Source: Ustulina deusta (lineage: Eukaryota > Ascomycota > Sordariomycetes > Xylariales > Xylariaceae). Taken from it: a DNA stretch of 64,000 bases. Shown here piece by piece: positions 36,183-48,080 of this stretch. The notes below the pieces were generated by a model. The model was not told the DNA's origin, ran no database searches, and worked only from the letters and a program-made list of their open reading frames with translations. Position numbers and translations under genes: made by a program. The first letter of the stretch is position 1, and the number at the start of each line of letters is the position of its first letter. The stretch covers positions 1,612,001 through 1,676,000 of the forward strand of contig JAJNNX010000001.1 of NCBI GenBank assembly GCA_023159155.1. Reading direction: 5' to 3'.

Positions 36183-39100
36183 TTTATGGTCCCCGATCCC
36201 AGATGAAATTATTCCAGATATGCTCGGCCTCGCTAGATGTTTGGGTGACGCGGTGCAGTTTGCGGTCTAGATCAGATGCAGTCGGGGCGAGAAGCAATAA
36301 TCTTGGTTGAAAAAGAATAAAATTTCGATAACGACGATAACGACGATAACAACGCTGCGCCTGCGACAGCGGGATGGCTGCTTTGAGATAAGCCAGTGTG
36401 GGGTATCAAATTAGAGTTTAGACCAATGATGGACGGGATTCTCGTCCCGCTCAACCCCATAAGCGCGCGCGTCTATATGCCTAGCAGATATCGGGTCCAC
36501 TATGTAGGTCCCTTACATGCACCTGCCGCTGTACATAGACGGTAGTAGGTAAATTAACCTGTACGTACCTTGGCAGGTACGCATACCTACCTAGCTGGGT
36601 GAAAGCAGGTAGGTAGAGGAAATATTTCTCTCTTATCGCACGTAAACATTGGCAATAAACACACATCATCAGGAGCAGTCGATGCAGTCTGGTTGCAGTA
36701 CAGGTATTTTGGTAGCAATAGACACTAATCAACTGCTACATAGAGAAGGATAAGGAGGTAGGCAAATAATACACGATGCGACTGTCGAGGCCAGCTCATT
36801 TCCTCCCTACCGGCTACAGCAGCCAACGCTGGCCGAGGTAGCAGCTACGCTTCCGCTTCCGCTTCCGCCTCCGTAAAATTAAGCACGGCAGCTTAAACCG
36901 TCCAAGGCCAAGACCTTCCAGGATGCAGGTATCGATCGACAAGCGTTGGTAATGCCCGAAATCACCGCGCTTCCAGCAATGCACCTCGGGAGGCGCTTCT
37001 CGTTGTGCTGTGCCCTGGGTAGGCAATAACCAGACTTGCTGTTGATCGTCTGACAACTTTGGAATCCAGATTGGGCTTGTCATCTCACCTCGCCTCGATC
37101 GACCATGTGAACGATAGCAGGATCTGTATAACCCTCCGTCATCTTCCGTGTTTCATCAACAGCCGCTCCTCTCCGTGGTAAGATACATGACTTCCCCGAA
37201 TTAGGTCCGTTGCTTTTGTTGACGGTTGCACATGTACGGAGCATTGGAATCCCTCGGACCCCAAAGCTGAGGCCAAACCCCCATCCTCCAAGTTAAGGCA
37301 TTTGGGCTAATCATGAGAGGCGGGTTTCTTGGGGTCTGTTTGTTCAACCCAGTGCGTCAGCATCCGAGGGTCGGTCTCCTTTCTTTGGAAGTCGGGTGGC
37401 ACATCTCGCCATTCATCTTCCAGAGGTGAGAGTGCACGCGACACACAAGCCTCAGCCAATGCTATTTGCAAGTGCAGATGCATTGCGTATCCCGGTCTGG
37501 AATTGCTGCCAGCAAGCAGCGCCTGACATAGTGTGTATGTGATACTACTCAGCTTCCATGGATTAACGATGAACCACATCTGCAAGAAAAAGGGAGCAAT
37601 GCCGTGTACACTGCCTACCTTGGAACCATTGGCATTGATTACAGTAGTGTGCAGGCTTGGTGGCTATTCATGCTGGATTCAAAGTTCATCTGAGGATGTC
37701 TATACTTGGAAACTACCCAGTACCAGATGCGATTGGCAGTCCCATACCAGGTACCTAGTGCACAGCTTGTCCTTACGTCCTGGTATATATGGGGATGGTT
37801 ACAGGGGGTGACTCGGCCAACCGTGGGGCATTGCCTTGTGATGAGTCTTGGTTTGACCCGTTACTTCGAATCCATGGACGAATCTGGCATCTTGCACGCT
37901 TCTACCGCCGCTGCGATGCTTGATACGTATAGTGTATGGTCTGGTTGTTAGTACCTACTGTATCTTGTTGAGATGGCCACTTCGCAGCTGTGCTTTTGCA
38001 GCTCCCGGACCTCTTTTCCGAGTCTATTGTTGAGGTTGTTGGTGTAGTTGTTGCTGCCATCATTGTCGGCGTCCCTAAATTTACACTCATCTTTGGCGCT
38101 TCGAGTCTTCATCACCCTGAGGGTACCTAAGCTATCCACGAGTATTGTACGTAGTGTAATACCTTAGGGCTGGTTGGCATCACTGTCAGCTTATTAGATT
38201 GCCATTTGTTAGCCGCCGAACACTTGTCTCATATTGACATCCGAAACCAAGAGGACCAGATTCCACATCAGCTATTACGCCATAGTAGTCATAACTAGGT
38301 AGGCATTCGTCGGTCCGGCCGAAGGGTCTCTGCATTGCTCTTGGGTTGGTTCTGGATTGGTGTTAGGACAGACACGCCACTATCCACACTCGTTGTGCTT
38401 ATTAGCTACACTACGATACACCCGCATATCGATCCATCCAACAGGTAGCTATGTATGGTATTTGTCTCGAAATGGAGCAGCGCGCCGACCTAGATCTCGA
38501 TACAAGACACCTAACAAGTGTCTAACCTACATGTAAGATGTAGCAACGAGGGATGGGAATGTATGTGCACCGTGTCTGAAGGAATCACCTACACATGGCG
38601 ACTGAAACCCAACTCTGAGAGAGCACTCCCAGCGTGCGCTTGAGGTAGGTAGGTAGTGTAAGTACATAGCTCCAGCCCGCATGGTGAGCCGTAACCAGCC
38701 GGCCATTGGTCCATCGGCTCGGTCCATCGTGAAAACAACGACCCCTGTCATCACCCCAATCCCTGCCCCCCAAACACGCCAACAGACACATACTGTGCAT
38801 GGCAAGTGGTGTACTGTATCCAGACTTAGTGTATGGAGAACCTTGGAACTACGCTAGTATGGGAGGGGAAACCTCGTCAACTTGAAGACAACCACACGGA
38901 CAAACATTCTCGTCCCCTCTCGTATTTGCAACTCCATTTTCGTTTTATTTATATATTACTTTTATATTCTTCTGTGTCTTGTTTCTAGACTGGGCATCCA
39001 GTTTGCATCGTTGGCGCCCTTTTGCGTTTTTGTCTTCTGCCTTCATGCACTACATCTCCAACATAACTGGTATACCCTGTTACGGAACCTTATCTGGGCC

Positions 39101-39513
39101 GCCAGGAAGCACTCCTAGGCGTTGCAGACAACTGGAGCATACCTACTACCTAGGTACCTGGTGTCGGGAAACACTACTACCTAAGTACCTACCTGACGTT
39201 AGCTTGGCAGCCCGCGTCTGCTACCCCATACATATACCTACCTACTACGGAGGCCTCGACATCTCGAGCCTCTTCAGCTCGTTCGCTCGTTCGTCCGTCG
39301 GTTTGTCGTCGTCCCGCGCCGCTGTGTAACCCATCCCGAGCCTTTTTCTCGCAACGGCTCGTCACGCAGCAAAGTCAGGCTCCGCCCTTCTATCCTGCTC
39401 TGCTCTGCTCTGCTTTGCTCTGCCCTGCTGTGCCCGACCAACCCACCCCCAGCCAACACCACTTGCATACCCGTCGCTGCAGACGGCGTCGTGCGTGCCG
39501 AAAGTTAATATCG
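36183..39513. other. Intergenic between DBP8 and MKK1
   Basis: A 3.3-kb divergent spacer. Close to DBP8 there is a 9-bp tandem repeat (CGATAACGA, about three copies) at 36326-36351. A CTTCCG hexamer run lies at about 36850-36873. ACCTAGGTACCT palindromes lie at 39141-39161 and about 39176-39195. A TCTGC pentamer run lies at about 39395-39425, just upstream of the MKK1 start. No gene is supported. Confidence 0.5.
36326..36351. repeat. 9-bp tandem repeat upstream of DBP8
   Basis: CGATAACGA is repeated nearly three times, about 145-170 bp upstream of the DBP8 start codon. GATA cores are contained in each unit. Confidence 0.8.
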
Positions 39514-41448
39514 ATGTCTGAGCACAACTCCACATCCCAGGCTCCCGAGCCCGTGGCACACAATGTAATTAATCAACTTGCTTTCCTTTTCCTTGTCCTT
39601 TTCCCTACCTCTTGCCAGCCTCCCTCCTTCGTCTCCTTCGCCTCCTTTGTTCCCAGGGCCCGCCCAAGCTCTCGCACAGGACAAGGAGCAGGAACAAGAA
39701 AGAAGAAAGCTCTGCCTCGTCACGCAATGCTAACCTTTCGCTCTACTCAAGGCCTCGACCGCCTCGCGTGACACCACCGCCGCACCCCCTCTCGTAGGCA
39801 CACCGCCAACCTCAACTCCCATAGCCATCATGCCGTCCCCTGCACCCCTTCGGCCAGCTCTCGGCGGTCGCCCTGGCGGTGCCCGAACTCCTAGACTGGG
39901 CTTAGCCATCCCGCCATCGCCCAATGCGAAACCAGTTGGCACGGCTATGGCTGGTGGCCCGACCCGGCCGCAGCTCACCGTCCATGTTGCGACTCCTATG
40001 GGCAGCACCGTTGCGCCATATGAGCAAACCCGCCCATCTGTCCAACCAGGGCAGTCGGCCAGCGGTGGTAGTGAAAGCAGTGCGGCGCACTCGAGATCCG
40101 GCAGTTTCGGCCCACTGGATGGGAGAGCTAGCAATCCTACGTCTGCAGGCTCTCAGTTTTCTACGCTTTCCTTTGCGTCACAGTATGGCATCGGATCACG
40201 GCCACAGGGTACTCCCGACCCAATATCTGCGGTTGGATCCATCTACTCGGAAAGGAGCGAAGGGGGCGTGGGGATGGAACGAGACGGAAGCATGCACGGG
40301 CTGGAGAACAGCTTCGACAAACTGTCGTTGGAGAAAGCCAGGGCTGCTGATGTCGATGAGCTCGATGATGACGAGTGCTGGAGGATTGCGAGCATGGAGG
40401 GTCGTATTATCGAGCTGGGTAGCCTCGGCGAAGGTGCCGGAGGCGCTGTCACTCGATGTCAACTCAAAGGGGGGAAGACAATATTTGCGCTCAAGGTCCG
40501 TTCCCCTCCCCAGTTATTCTTTTTGCCTTTTCTTTGCAATGATGCTAACGTGCGTACAGGTTATCACTACAAACCCTAACCCCGATGTCAAAAAGCAAAT
40601 CATGAGGGAGATTAACTTCAACAAGGAGTGTGCATCGGAGCATATCTGCCGCTATTACGGAGCTTTTGTCGACCCTGCAACTGCTACAATCTCGATTGCC
40701 ATGGAGTTTTGTGAGGGCGGATCTCTCGACAGCATCTACAAAGAGGTCAAGAAACTTGGCGGACGTACAGGAGAGAAAGTTCTCGGCAAGATCGCAGAAG
40801 GTGTATTGGGTGGTCTCACCTATTTACACGGGAAGAAGATCATACACCGCGACATTAAACCCTCAAATATTCTACTATGTCGCACTGGTGAAGTGAAGCT
40901 CTGCGACTTTGGTGTATCTGGCGATTTCGGGACCAAGGGAGAGGCCAATACATTCATTGGCACCAGCTATTACATGGCGCCCGAGAGGATTACGGGCCAA
41001 AGCTATACTATCACCTCCGACGTTTGGTCTACTGGGGTTACACTCCTTGAGGTGGCACAGCACCGCTTCCCATTTCCTGCTGACGGAACAGAAATGCAGC
41101 CTAAAGCCGGTCTTATAGACCTCTTAACATATATTGTGCGGCAGCCGATACCACAACTAAAGGACGAGCCCAACGCAAATATCTTCTGGAGTGATAGCTT
41201 CAAATATTTTATTGAATGCTGGTGAGTCATTTAACCCGTCATCAGCCACAAAAATATTGGCGAAAAATTGAAAGCAAAGAAAAGCTAACGAAGGCTATCA
41301 CAGCCTCGAGAAAGAACCAAGTCGCCGAGCGAGTCCGTGGAGGATGCTTGAGCATCCCTGGATGGTCGAAATGCGCAGTAAGCGTGTCAACATGCAGAAG
41401 TACCTGTCTCAAGTATGGGGGTGGGACGAAATCGAGACGAAGTCGTGA
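39514..41448 (+). CDS. MKK1: MAP kinase kinase, cell-wall-integrity type (Mkk1)
   Basis: Dual-specificity kinase that links a Bck1-type MAPKKK to the Slt2-type MAPK in the cell-wall-integrity cascade. Exons: 39514-39564, 39752-40495, 40560-41221 and 41304-41448, giving 533 residues. The first exon (17 codons) is inferred: the frame before the internal ATG at 39830 is open back to a CAAG acceptor preceded by TGCTAAC. A 490-residue form starting at 39830 is the alternative. The N-terminus is Pro/Ser-rich and disordered. In 533-residue numbering: Gly loop GEGAGGAV at 243-250, ATP-binding Lys at about 265, HRD at 361-363, DFG at 381-383, APE at 405-407. The activation segment [20 protein letters not shown] and the [15 protein letters not shown] block match filamentous-fungal Mkk1, not the Ste7 or Pbs2 classes. 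The C-terminus ends VWGWDE plus a short tail. Confidence 0.92.
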
Positions 41449-42450
41449 ACCTCAAGACTCTTTCCCTGATCAGAACACAAATTTTATCAACCACCCGTGA
41501 TACAGTCATTGGGAGATCACCTCAAAACATTTGCTTGAAACATACCAGAAGCCTACACAACGAAAAATTTTTGGTTTAACAAGATGGTTGGATGATGCAA
41601 CCCCTAGAAGAATGATAGCCATAGCATGATTCCACCAAGCAGGCGATTGATTGCATTGGCACGGCATAGAGATACCCCCATCGATAACTCACACCACAAC
41701 ATAAGACAGATGCAGCACAGCACCAACTTTACAACCTGAAAGAAAAATTGACATGAAAGAGATGGGCATTGCTACCGCGACTCGTCATCAGCATTATGAA
41801 GTCGTGTATCACAACTTCATACTCGCATCAAATCACATAATATCATAACACAGCGTACAGAATCAAATCACTCTTCGGAGGCATATTAGCGATGGGTTCA
41901 AGGACAAGAGATAAGAAATCGAAATCGAAAGGAGTGGACTCTTCACCTCGGGCTCTGGAAGACTACTCTAGCCAGTCCGCTTGGCGGTGCTGAAACAAAC
42001 CCGAGAAGAAGTCTCCTACCGGTTTAGGACGCTCAGCGATGTGGCAAATGTTAGGCGAGTGCAATAGTTGTTAACTACTTGGCATGTTAAAATCCTTCCT
42101 TAAGCGTAAAAAAACAGTCCCAAAGATGATGAACAGTCGTACATAGACGAGACCAATCTGTATACCTAGTCATACACCTAAAACAAGGCACGCCGACGAC
42201 CATGAGAATGCTACCACGTAAAATGAAGCTCGCGGGATTAATTTATTTGATTTGCCGCTGAGCGGTATCTCGGGTATCATCGTGCATTGTGCACATCTAT
42301 CGTGGGTATCATAACATGTCGTCCTGTAAACCAGGTCGAAAACCAAATTCCGTAATCTATCGATCCTCATCCGAAACTCGTATTGCAATTCTCATGCTCC
42401 ATGCTTTGTCCCTTTTGAGTTTTACTTATTTATTTATTTAAAAATTTGGT
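41449..42450. other. Convergent 3' intergenic region
   Basis: About 1 kb between the MKK1 stop and the stop of the J-protein gene on the other strand. It is A/T-rich, with TTTATTTATTTATTTAAAAA near 42424-42444 that may serve 3'-end formation of the J-protein mRNA. No gene is seen. Confidence 0.5.
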
Positions 42451-42585
42451 TTACCGGTTACCGTCTGACGCTGCCACCATAGCAGCGGCCTCGGCCCTCT
42501 TGCGTTCTTTCTCTCTCTGCGCGGCGCGCAGTTTCGCCATTGTCGAGGAGAAATCCCCGGGAGCGGGGTTTGAGGCAAGGGGTGG

Positions 42586-42619
<34 letters not shown>

Positions 42620-43518
42620 GTCGGAGGAGGTATCGATGTAGACAGCGAGGCGGGTTTCTCGGTAGTGGCGGCTAGTGGTGTTGTTCTTGTTGTTGTTCTT
42701 GCTGGGGGAGCAGTGGCTTCGCCATCTTCGTCCGCGATGTTATTGTTGTTCGCGTCTCTTCGGGCCTTGTTGCTCTTCTTCCCGGCTCTCCGCGCGGCCT
42801 TCTCGGCCTTGCGCTCCCGCAGCTTCCGCTCGAGATCCGCTATCCGCTCGTCGTATTCGTCTGGAGGCGAGTGTTTCGTATCTGCGTCCTCCGTCTCGTT
42901 GTTTGCAGATGTGGTGGAGGCAGGTATCTGGGCGGCGTCGGGCTGTGTCGGTCGGCGCTCTGGATCCCTCCGCGCAGCACCTCTACTCTGCGCATCTTCT
43001 CCCCCCGTCCTTGTGCGTTCGCGTTCGCGTTCGTGTTCGCGCTCCCTGGCCTCAGCCTCCTCCTTCATTCGCCGGCGTTTCTCGAGGTGTTCCCTCCCCT
43101 TCTCCATGAGAACCCTCTTCTCCGCCGCCGTCATCATGTGTCTACCATCCATCTCCCCCTCTCCCTTCCGCTTCACGCCGCGTTCCCGGGCCTCCAGATC
43201 GTCGATCATCGCCCTCTTCTTCGCGTCGAGCGCGGCGCGCGCCTTCTGGGCCTGCACGGCGGCCGCGCGAGCCGAATCGTACGCGGCGCGGGCCTCGGGC
43301 GACGAGAGCACGTCGCGCGCCCGCTCGAACAACTGCCATATCTCCGGGTCGAAGTTCTTCGCTTTGTCCGGGTGGTGCTTCAGCGACGCCTTGCGCCACG
43401 CGCGGTGCACCTCGGGCTGCGCCGCATCAGCCGGCACGGACAGCAGCTCGTAGAGGTCTTTGTTCGCCGTCGCGTACTCGCGTGCGTACTGCAGGAGTTC
43501 GGATTTCTTGTCTTCCAT
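42451..43518 (-). CDS. J-domain splicing factor, Cwf23/DNAJC17-like
   Basis: Single exon, 355 residues from the ATG at 43518; the frame extends upstream only from a TTG codon. The J domain occupies about residues 17-85, with the HPD motif at 49-51 in KHHPDK. A long charged region rich in Arg, Lys, Glu and Ala follows (AREREHERERER), with strong coiled-coil character. The C-terminal third is low-complexity, with a run of 11 Gln encoded by an uninterrupted CAA repeat (+ strand TTG repeat at about 42596-42628). J proteins with an N-terminal J domain followed by a charged coiled coil belong to the Cwf23/DNAJC17 group, which binds Prp43/Ntr1-type spliceosome-disassembly factors. No RRM is visible here, as in the fungal members. 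Assignment to this group is by architecture. Confidence 0.8.
42596..42628 (-). repeat. CAA repeat encoding poly-Gln in the J protein
   Basis: Eleven uninterrupted CAA codons on the minus strand (TTG units on the plus strand) encode an 11-Gln run in the J-domain protein. Confidence 0.9.
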
Positions 43519-44639
43519 GCTGTGTTTTTTTCTTTTTCTTTTCTCTTTTTGCTCTGGTGATTGTGAAGTTGAAAGAATCTGCGTAAACAATGTATTTGGA
43601 CCGCCAGCTCACGAGAGCTTACAGGTAGGTGCCTAGGGTGGAGGCCTGCGTATACGAGTCCCTGGCGCGAAACCTTATCGCCCAAACATAAATAAATAGA
43701 CTAATACGGGGAATTTGGTTTCGGGAAGAGACCTATCTCATTCCCAGGCAGCATTGAAGTTAGTGCATGAATGTCTGATGAATACTGAAGTTATAACAAA
43801 CTTGAAGGATTGTCTTTTGTTGTCCATGCTTCCGTCAGCTGGCATCGATCAGATCAGACAGCTGTACACCTTACATCATGTAAGTCTATGCCTACCTATG
43901 CAGGTATCTTATCCCCCCTCTTTCTACGCAAGACGCCAATACATGCATGGGTCTACCTATACTGAGCTTGGCATTTTACCATTCGCCTGTGATGTTTTGT
44001 CCCAGAGGACCGAGGTGTATTTATATCATGGTATTATCCCGAACATTATCCCGAACACCAGTACCTGCATCATATCCCTGAACGCCACAGCATAGCATCT
44101 CATTACTGTCCCTACTAATTAGGTATTGTTGAACAAGATTCGTGTATTGAATATTTCAGCTACTAGTATATCAGTTAATTCTTCATTAAAGTAGGTAGCA
44201 GAGCTATGGGCTGTGTAGAAAGTTGTATAAATAAACTGTCTCCAAATTCGATGTCCTAGTCGCGCTGTCTACCTAAGTATCTACCGAAGCAGTTACACAT
44301 GCCCTGCCAATCCGTTATATCCGATAAGCCCGTACGGGCGACTGTAACATCCTCTATTGAAAACTCCGGCCTCCATACCGATATGCATGTTCCTGTTCAC
44401 CCATAAGTTTACATGTGGAAAGCACACGCCATGATATATGAGCCAAGAACGCCATCGAGTGAAGCTTCAATGCAGCCCAAATAAAACAAACCAGCCCGAC
44501 CGGGGTATCTCAATGTCGCTTCGTAGACAAAGGGTAGCTGGACTAAGATTCAATCCCTGTACACTCGCTCGTATAACGCCACGAAATGCCTAGCTCAAGT
44601 ACGCGCCATTCCTATGCTTCCTTACAAAAAGTAGTGACA
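43519..44639. other. Intergenic, no gene seen
   Basis: A 1.1-kb stretch between two minus-strand genes: the promoter and leader of the J-protein gene (left) and the 3' flank of the RING-PHD gene (right). A pyrimidine-rich (TTTTTCTTTTTC) block lies directly upstream of the J-protein ATG on the + strand, which is A/G-rich in its mRNA leader. Confidence 0.45.
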
Positions 44640-46705
44640 TCACGCCTTGATATCTGCGACAGCTCGTGCGACCTCTTTAGTGGCGATCTTTTCGAAACGA
44701 ATTCGAGCTTGGTCGTCGAGCTCCTGTTCAGAGACTTCCTTATAAAGCCTATGACTCAGATCCCGGTTGATGCTGGCGTACTGATCTGCCGTGAGTTGTC
44801 CAGATTTCCAGTGCGGCTTAAGCGCGTCCTTAACGATGCCGCTGATACTCTCCTTCATCTCAAACGGCAGGTCGGCACGCGTTGGTGAGGCATCGGGCGA
44901 GTGTACAAGATTACTGCTGAGATCTACAGAAGGTCTGTATCGCCGTGGTCTTGGTTGTCGGATCTCTAGCGATATAGTTGTACTATTAGTTTGATGATGT
45001 TGCTGATGGCGTGGGCGCGACTCCGAATCACTGTGCTCTCCACCATCTCTAGCAACGACATAATTTGCTGGTGGGTAGATTGGTTCTATCCTTGAGCTAA
45101 GAGAAAGTGGTGAACCAGGCCGATCATTGATACCACGGGGCGGTGGTGTCATGGACAGCGCTCGTGGGCTGCTATAGCCCGACGGCGAAGGCGAAGTTAC
45201 AGGGGAGTGCGGATCCGTACTGGGCTTAGCCGTAGCCAAAAGCGCCCGGATGTTCTCGTCATCCGACGCTGTGCTCATCTCGACCTCTTTCAGTAAGGAG
45301 GAGAGAAACGAGGGTCCCTCCGAGTTTTGTACAGGCGAACGAGCTCTGCCGCTCATCGATGGCCCAATGGATGCAGGCTCCGCAATTTGTGCCGGAGTCT
45401 GGTTGGATGAAGATGCTTCGGATTGGGTGGGAACACGTCTTGTTCTAGGACGTTTAAGCTTCCTCTCTGGTGGAGGAGGTTCAATGGGAGATGCTGTCAC
45501 GGAACGGGGTTTACGTTTTCGCTGATTCGGACTAGAGGGATTTGGAGCCTCGGCTTCCATGGCCTTCTCCAGTGCCCCCCACGCTTGCTTCTCTTCACGA
45601 CTCTCCTGAGGAGGCGGTACTTGTGGCGGTGGCTGCCTCGCACTTTGCTGGGGGACAATGATGGGAAGATTCTCAGCGAAAACATCGTGGGCGCCAAGAC
45701 GACTTGCGATGATAAGACGTTGCTGCCATCTCTGATACTCGCGTCGCTCTCTCTCGCTGCGCTGCTGTGATCTCCGGTAATGATGTAATGCCTCATCATC
45801 CTCATGATTATCGAGATCAATGTTCAGGGCATCCCACACGCGACCCGCAATTTGACCCCAGGCCCCTTGCCACTCATCTGAACGAGCGCGTTGTCTAGCA
45901 CGTCGCATGGTCGCTTGAGTTCGAGGCAAGTAATTAGAACGGCCATCGGATAAGCCAGCAAGGCCAACTTGTGTTACGTCCGAATCATCCAACTCGTCCG
46001 CGAGTAGTTCAGCAGCCTCGTCAGCGCATTCTAGGCAAAACCAGTGGCCGCGAGGGACAGCATCCAAGCCAACACAGTATGTATGGTATGGTGCATCGCA
46101 CCTGTCGCAAAGGAGAAGGACATCTTCATGATCGGCGTTATTACAGATCGGGCACGGTCGGACTTCCTCCTCCTCGGGATTATCGTCAAGCCACGCCTGC
46201 GGGTCAAACTCGGCAACTTGCTTCTTGTCCTCGACCTTGTACGAAGTGATTAGGGTACCTTTTGCACTTATGATTAGCTCGGTTCTATAATGTGCAACTA
46301 TATAAATGTTGGTATATCAAGCGACTTACCCCCAATTTTATCGTAAACATGCACCAAATGAAAAGCTTGGCGGCAGATGGGACAACTATTGGCTTTTCCG
46401 GTCCATTCCCTCAAACAAGAATCATGGAGGACATGGCCGCAAACTTGGATAACAGCGATTTTATCATTTTCGTTAACTCCGGGCGATTTCGTAGTTATGG
46501 CAGCGGCGGTGTTGTTGCTGCCAACATCATCAGTGGTGTGACCTGACGATGGGGAGGTTGCTTCATCCCGGGTAGTGGTGGGGGTGGATTCAGACGATGC
46601 AGCCTGCGCATTGCCATGACCATGACCATGATGTGGAGTGTCAGGAGGTGGTGATTGTGGTTGCACGTCTAGATTATCTAGACAGACAATACATTGATCA
46701 GCCAT
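44640..46705 (-). CDS. RING + PHD finger protein, Asr1/PHRF1-like ubiquitin ligase
   Basis: Two exons, 46705-46330 and 46258-44640, joined over a 71-nt intron in phase 1; 664 residues. A RING-H2 finger opens the protein: C5, C8, then C89, H91, H94, C97, C108 and C111. An approximately 80-residue Ser/Thr/His-rich insert separates the first and second metal-ligand pairs. A C4HC3 PHD finger follows (C161, C164, C176, C179, H184, C187, C200, C203). The middle is disordered (Pro/Ser/Arg-rich). The last 70 residues are helical (GIVKDALKPHWKSGQLTADQ and on) and resemble the SRI domain, which binds the phosphorylated Pol II tail. RING-PHD-CTD-binding is the arrangement of yeast Asr1 and animal PHRF1, E3 ligases acting on chromatin and Pol II. 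Domain calls are firm for RING and PHD; the SRI call and the E3 role are inference. Confidence 0.85.
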
Positions 46706-48044
46706 CGGGGGAGAATCTCATGAGTCGACGAATCTGGAATTGGGACATATAAAAGACTGTACAGAGTCTTTTATAAATTATTGCAAGCAGCAGGCAGCGA
46801 GGCGCGACAGAGCAAATGCAGTGGTTGTGCCAGATGCGAAGGAGATTGGCGGATGGTGTGCAGTGGACCAATAGTATGCCGAAGGAGAGTTACGTGGGAG
46901 CTCTCTGTGCGAGCTGTGCAAGTGATTCTGTGCTGTGCAGATGAAAATGCGCAAATGATTCGCATGTGTTTCGCGGTGTGCAGCTATTGTCTGTCTTGAA
47001 TGCAAATGCAAAAAAAAAAAAAAAAGAGTACTGACTAGCAGCCTTTTTGTTTGAACAATGATTGGAAAAGGCTACTAGGAAGTGGCCAACTTGTTTTTGC
47101 AAATACAGCAGTGCAGATGGATAGACTGGCTGTCTATGGATCGGGGTGTGGTGAAAGAAAAGTAGGTAGGTGTTTTGGATTCGGTGGATCTCGAGGGTTG
47201 AGGTCGATTGTCGAGGGACGGGTGAAGGTTAATAATAGGATGACAGTAATAGAGTCTGGGCGGGACAGGGAAAGACCTGTGGTTGGGGGGGCAAGAGAAA
47301 ATATGGGAAGCTGGAGAGTATTTGGGATAAGGACGTCTCACGGGACCCAGATTGGCTCAGGGACAAACGGAGGATGATCTGGGACTTTGAGACTCTTTGG
47401 ACAGCGGGGAATAACGAATAACAGGCAACGTGGAAATGGGGAACGGGATCAGGAAATAGTAAGAGGCGAACTTTAAAAGTATAGGAAAGGAGGAAATAAC
47501 AGAAAGAGGCTTGATGTCTGTTTGCCCCTCTTGGAAGGCAGTATTGCGTGCACGGGGTCGGGCAAGCCACAGGCACAGAACAACAAACTACTACCTACTC
47601 CAGGAAACTTTGCGTTCGCAAATTGTAGATTTCAGTTGTGTTGTTCCAAGTTGTGTACTGGTAGAGTTATACAGAGCAGAACATCGAAGTCCGAGATATG
47701 CTCGCGTCAGAACTCGTGTACCGGGTAGTGATACCTACACAACGTTCGTGATGCGATAGGTGGGCAATGTACTTATAGTGTATGCCCGTGCCTACTATGG
47801 AGCGCTTACACACAGTACGGTGTATGGGCGCGGGATGGTAGGTACCTAAGTAGGTAGGGTAAGAAGCAGGGGTGGTTGGTATCTCTGTGTCAGGTAGAGA
47901 GATACCTACTAGTACACTACTACACTACTACCAGGTAGGTAGACCATGACAGCCTCAGTATACCTGTTATGCCTAGTACCTGACAACCTACAGAAGGTGT
48001 AGTCCAGGTAGGCGCTGTAGATAATTCTGTGGGCGATACCCAAG

Positions 48045-48080
<36 letters not shown>

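Noticed and set aside
39514..39771. An 85-codon ORF upstream of the MKK1 kinase frame read as an independent protein
   Set aside because: Its first 17 codons splice in phase to the kinase frame, and the remainder is better explained as intron; kept only as a possible uORF when the intron is retained.
42446..43453. A 335-codon open frame on the plus strand, and others at 42871-43560
   Set aside because: Mirror of the GC-rich J-protein gene on the minus strand. It has Cys/Ser/Arg-repeat composition and no domain, while the minus frame carries a J domain with HPD.
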